Positions 63,116 to 64,000 of a stretch of 64,000 nt of DNA are shown here, one piece after another; the stretch's first letter is position 1; each line of letters opens with the position of its first letter. Under the pieces are notes generated by a model. That model did not search any database. It was not told where the DNA came from and worked only from the letters and a program-made list of their open reading frames with translations. Source of the DNA: Rhodospirillales bacterium. Lineage in GTDB: Bacteria; Pseudomonadota; Alphaproteobacteria; Rhodospirillales; Thalassospiraceae. The stretch lies in the NCBI GenBank assembly GCA_019634165.1, contig JAHQVT010000008.1, positions 248,001-312,000 on the forward strand. The letters are read 5' to 3'. A program made the translations under genes and the position numbers.

Positions 63116-63568
63116 ATGCTCAAGCGAATTGAGTTTGCCTTTGGCGGCACGCTGCTTGTCACGGTTGTCGCACTTGTTGCAGTTGCATCAGTTTCAAGGG
63201 CAATGGGATCACCGATCATTTGGTCGGTCGAGATGGCGCAACTGATTTTTGCATGGCTGTGCATGTTGGCAGCAGATATCGCCATGCAGGAAGATCGCCA
63301 TTTCGGGTTGGAGATCATACGCGAAGTTCTGTCACCACAGGCAGCCGACCGGATCGAGATTTTCAACATTCTTGTGATCATCGGTTTCCTCGCATTTCTT
63401 CTTTATTACGCTTGGGGCAACATGATTTTGATGCATCCGCGTCTTGTCGGGGCTGCTCAGATCAATGCGTCCTACATTCATGCGTCGATGGTTGTTGGTC
63501 TTTTGCTGATGATGCGCACCATGGTGTCGCAACTGATCCGGCGTATTCGGCGCAAAGGGGCAAACTGA
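63116..63568 (+). CDS. dctQ: TRAP transporter small permease (DctQ)
   Basis: 150 aa, four helices, MLKRIEFAFGGTLLVTVVAL at the N-terminus and SPIIWSVEMAQLIFAWLCML as the typical EE/E-type loop region. ATG 63116 is preferred over the frame opening at 63017, which overlaps dctP and includes the hairpin. The stop overlaps the dctM start. Confidence 0.9.
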   Translation: MLKRIEFAFGGTLLVTVVALVAVASVSRAMGSPIIWSVEMAQLIFAWLCMLAADIAMQEDRHFGLEIIREVLSPQAADRIEIFNILVIIGFLAFLLYYAWGNMILMHPRLVGAAQINASYIHASMVVGLLLMMRTMVSQLIRRIRRKGAN

Positions 63569-64000
63569 TGCTGACGTTGATCGCAGTTCTCTTCACAGTT
63601 TTCCTCATTATCGGTATGCCGGTTGCCTTTGCACTTGGGCTTGCGTCTATTCCGGTTTTTGTTGTCAGTGGCGCAATGCCGCCAACCGTCGTTATTCAAA
63701 AAATGGTCACGGCAACGCAAAGTTTCCCGCTTTTGGCGGTGCCATTCTTTATCCTTGCCGGGAATTTGATGAATGTGACGGGCATTACCGTTCGATTGGT
63801 TCGGTTTGCCAGATTGTTAACCGGCTGGATGGCCGGTGGGTTGGCGCAGGTATCAATTGTCCTAAGCTTCATGATGGGGGGCATTTCCGGGTCTGCTGTT
63901 GCAGATGCCTCGATGGAAGCACGCTTGCTTGGTCCCAGCATGATCAAACAAGGATATTCAAAGGCGACAACAGCCGCGATCTTGGCTTTTGGCTCGGTCA
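63568..64000 (+). CDS. dctM: TRAP transporter large permease (DctM), N-terminal part
   Basis: Begins at ATG 63568, sharing its A with the dctQ TGA, and runs off the right edge. 144 codons are visible: MLTLIAVLFTVFLIIGMPVA, then SFPLLAVPFFILAGNLMN and FMMGGISGSAVADASMEAR, as expected for the first half of DctM. Confidence 0.93.
   Translation, partial: MLTLIAVLFTVFLIIGMPVAFALGLASIPVFVVSGAMPPTVVIQKMVTATQSFPLLAVPFFILAGNLMNVTGITVRLVRFARLLTGWMAGGLAQVSIVLSFMMGGISGSAVADASMEARLLGPSMIKQGYSKATTAAILAFGSV

Overview
The window reads as chromosomal DNA of a free-living alphaproteobacterium, most likely a marine member of the Rhodospirillales close to Thalassospira. That placement is inference from gene order (rne, amiC, mrcA, prfB in a row), an isc operon led by cysE and iscR, several TRAP transporters, and protein sequences of alphaproteobacterial type. 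G+C is in the low-to-mid 50s % by eye, apart from one AT-rich patch near 38 kb. Coding density is high. I see no phage, complete insertion sequence, CRISPR array or rRNA, and one tRNA gene.

Bases 1-37,500 are mostly housekeeping: RNase E (cut by the left edge), cell-wall enzymes AmiC and PBP1A, a PhoD-type phosphatase behind a Pho-box array, release factor 2 with its +1 frameshift site, an alkylation-repair pair (Ada/AlkA fusion plus Ogt), AdhP, a DUF455 ferritin-like protein, a degenerate Hpt/receiver protein, Bcp peroxiredoxin, GlnE, a YhdP/AsmA-like protein, TyrS, AnmK and an alpha/beta hydrolase. Next comes the Fe-S assembly operon cysE-iscR-desulfurase-iscS-iscU-iscA-hscB-hscA-fdx-iscX, behind a promoter overlapped by a good type-1 IscR site. 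TenA and the tRNA thiolase MnmA, which takes sulfur from IscS, follow.

At 37.4 kb a tRNA-Met gene marks the switch to accessory DNA. A 1.8-kb AT-rich patch bounded by a perfect 15-bp inverted repeat holds an unrecognised two-transmembrane protein and the 3' remnant of an EamA transporter gene whose intact paralogue lies 6 kb away.

From 39.5 kb to the right edge the window is a run of uptake-and-catabolism modules, each with its own regulator: LysR/TAXI-TRAP/D-amino-acid oxidase; an EamA exporter and a gamma-butyrobetaine-hydroxylase-like dioxygenase; LysR/DctPQM/GST/carboxymuconolactone decarboxylase/PDC-lactonase-like hydrolase/SDR; LysR, a small DUF1127-like protein and AraC; and TetR/flavin N-demethylase-like enzyme/a third TRAP system (cut by the right edge). 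In all three TRAP operons a strong stem-loop sits between the binding-protein gene and the permease gene. The most interesting leads are the 50-56 kb catabolic operon with no assigned substrate, the TetR operator array with exact 21-bp periodicity, the flavoenzyme lacking one Fe-S cysteine, the pseudo-Hpt/pseudo-receiver protein, and the tRNA-linked patch with the orphan membrane protein.
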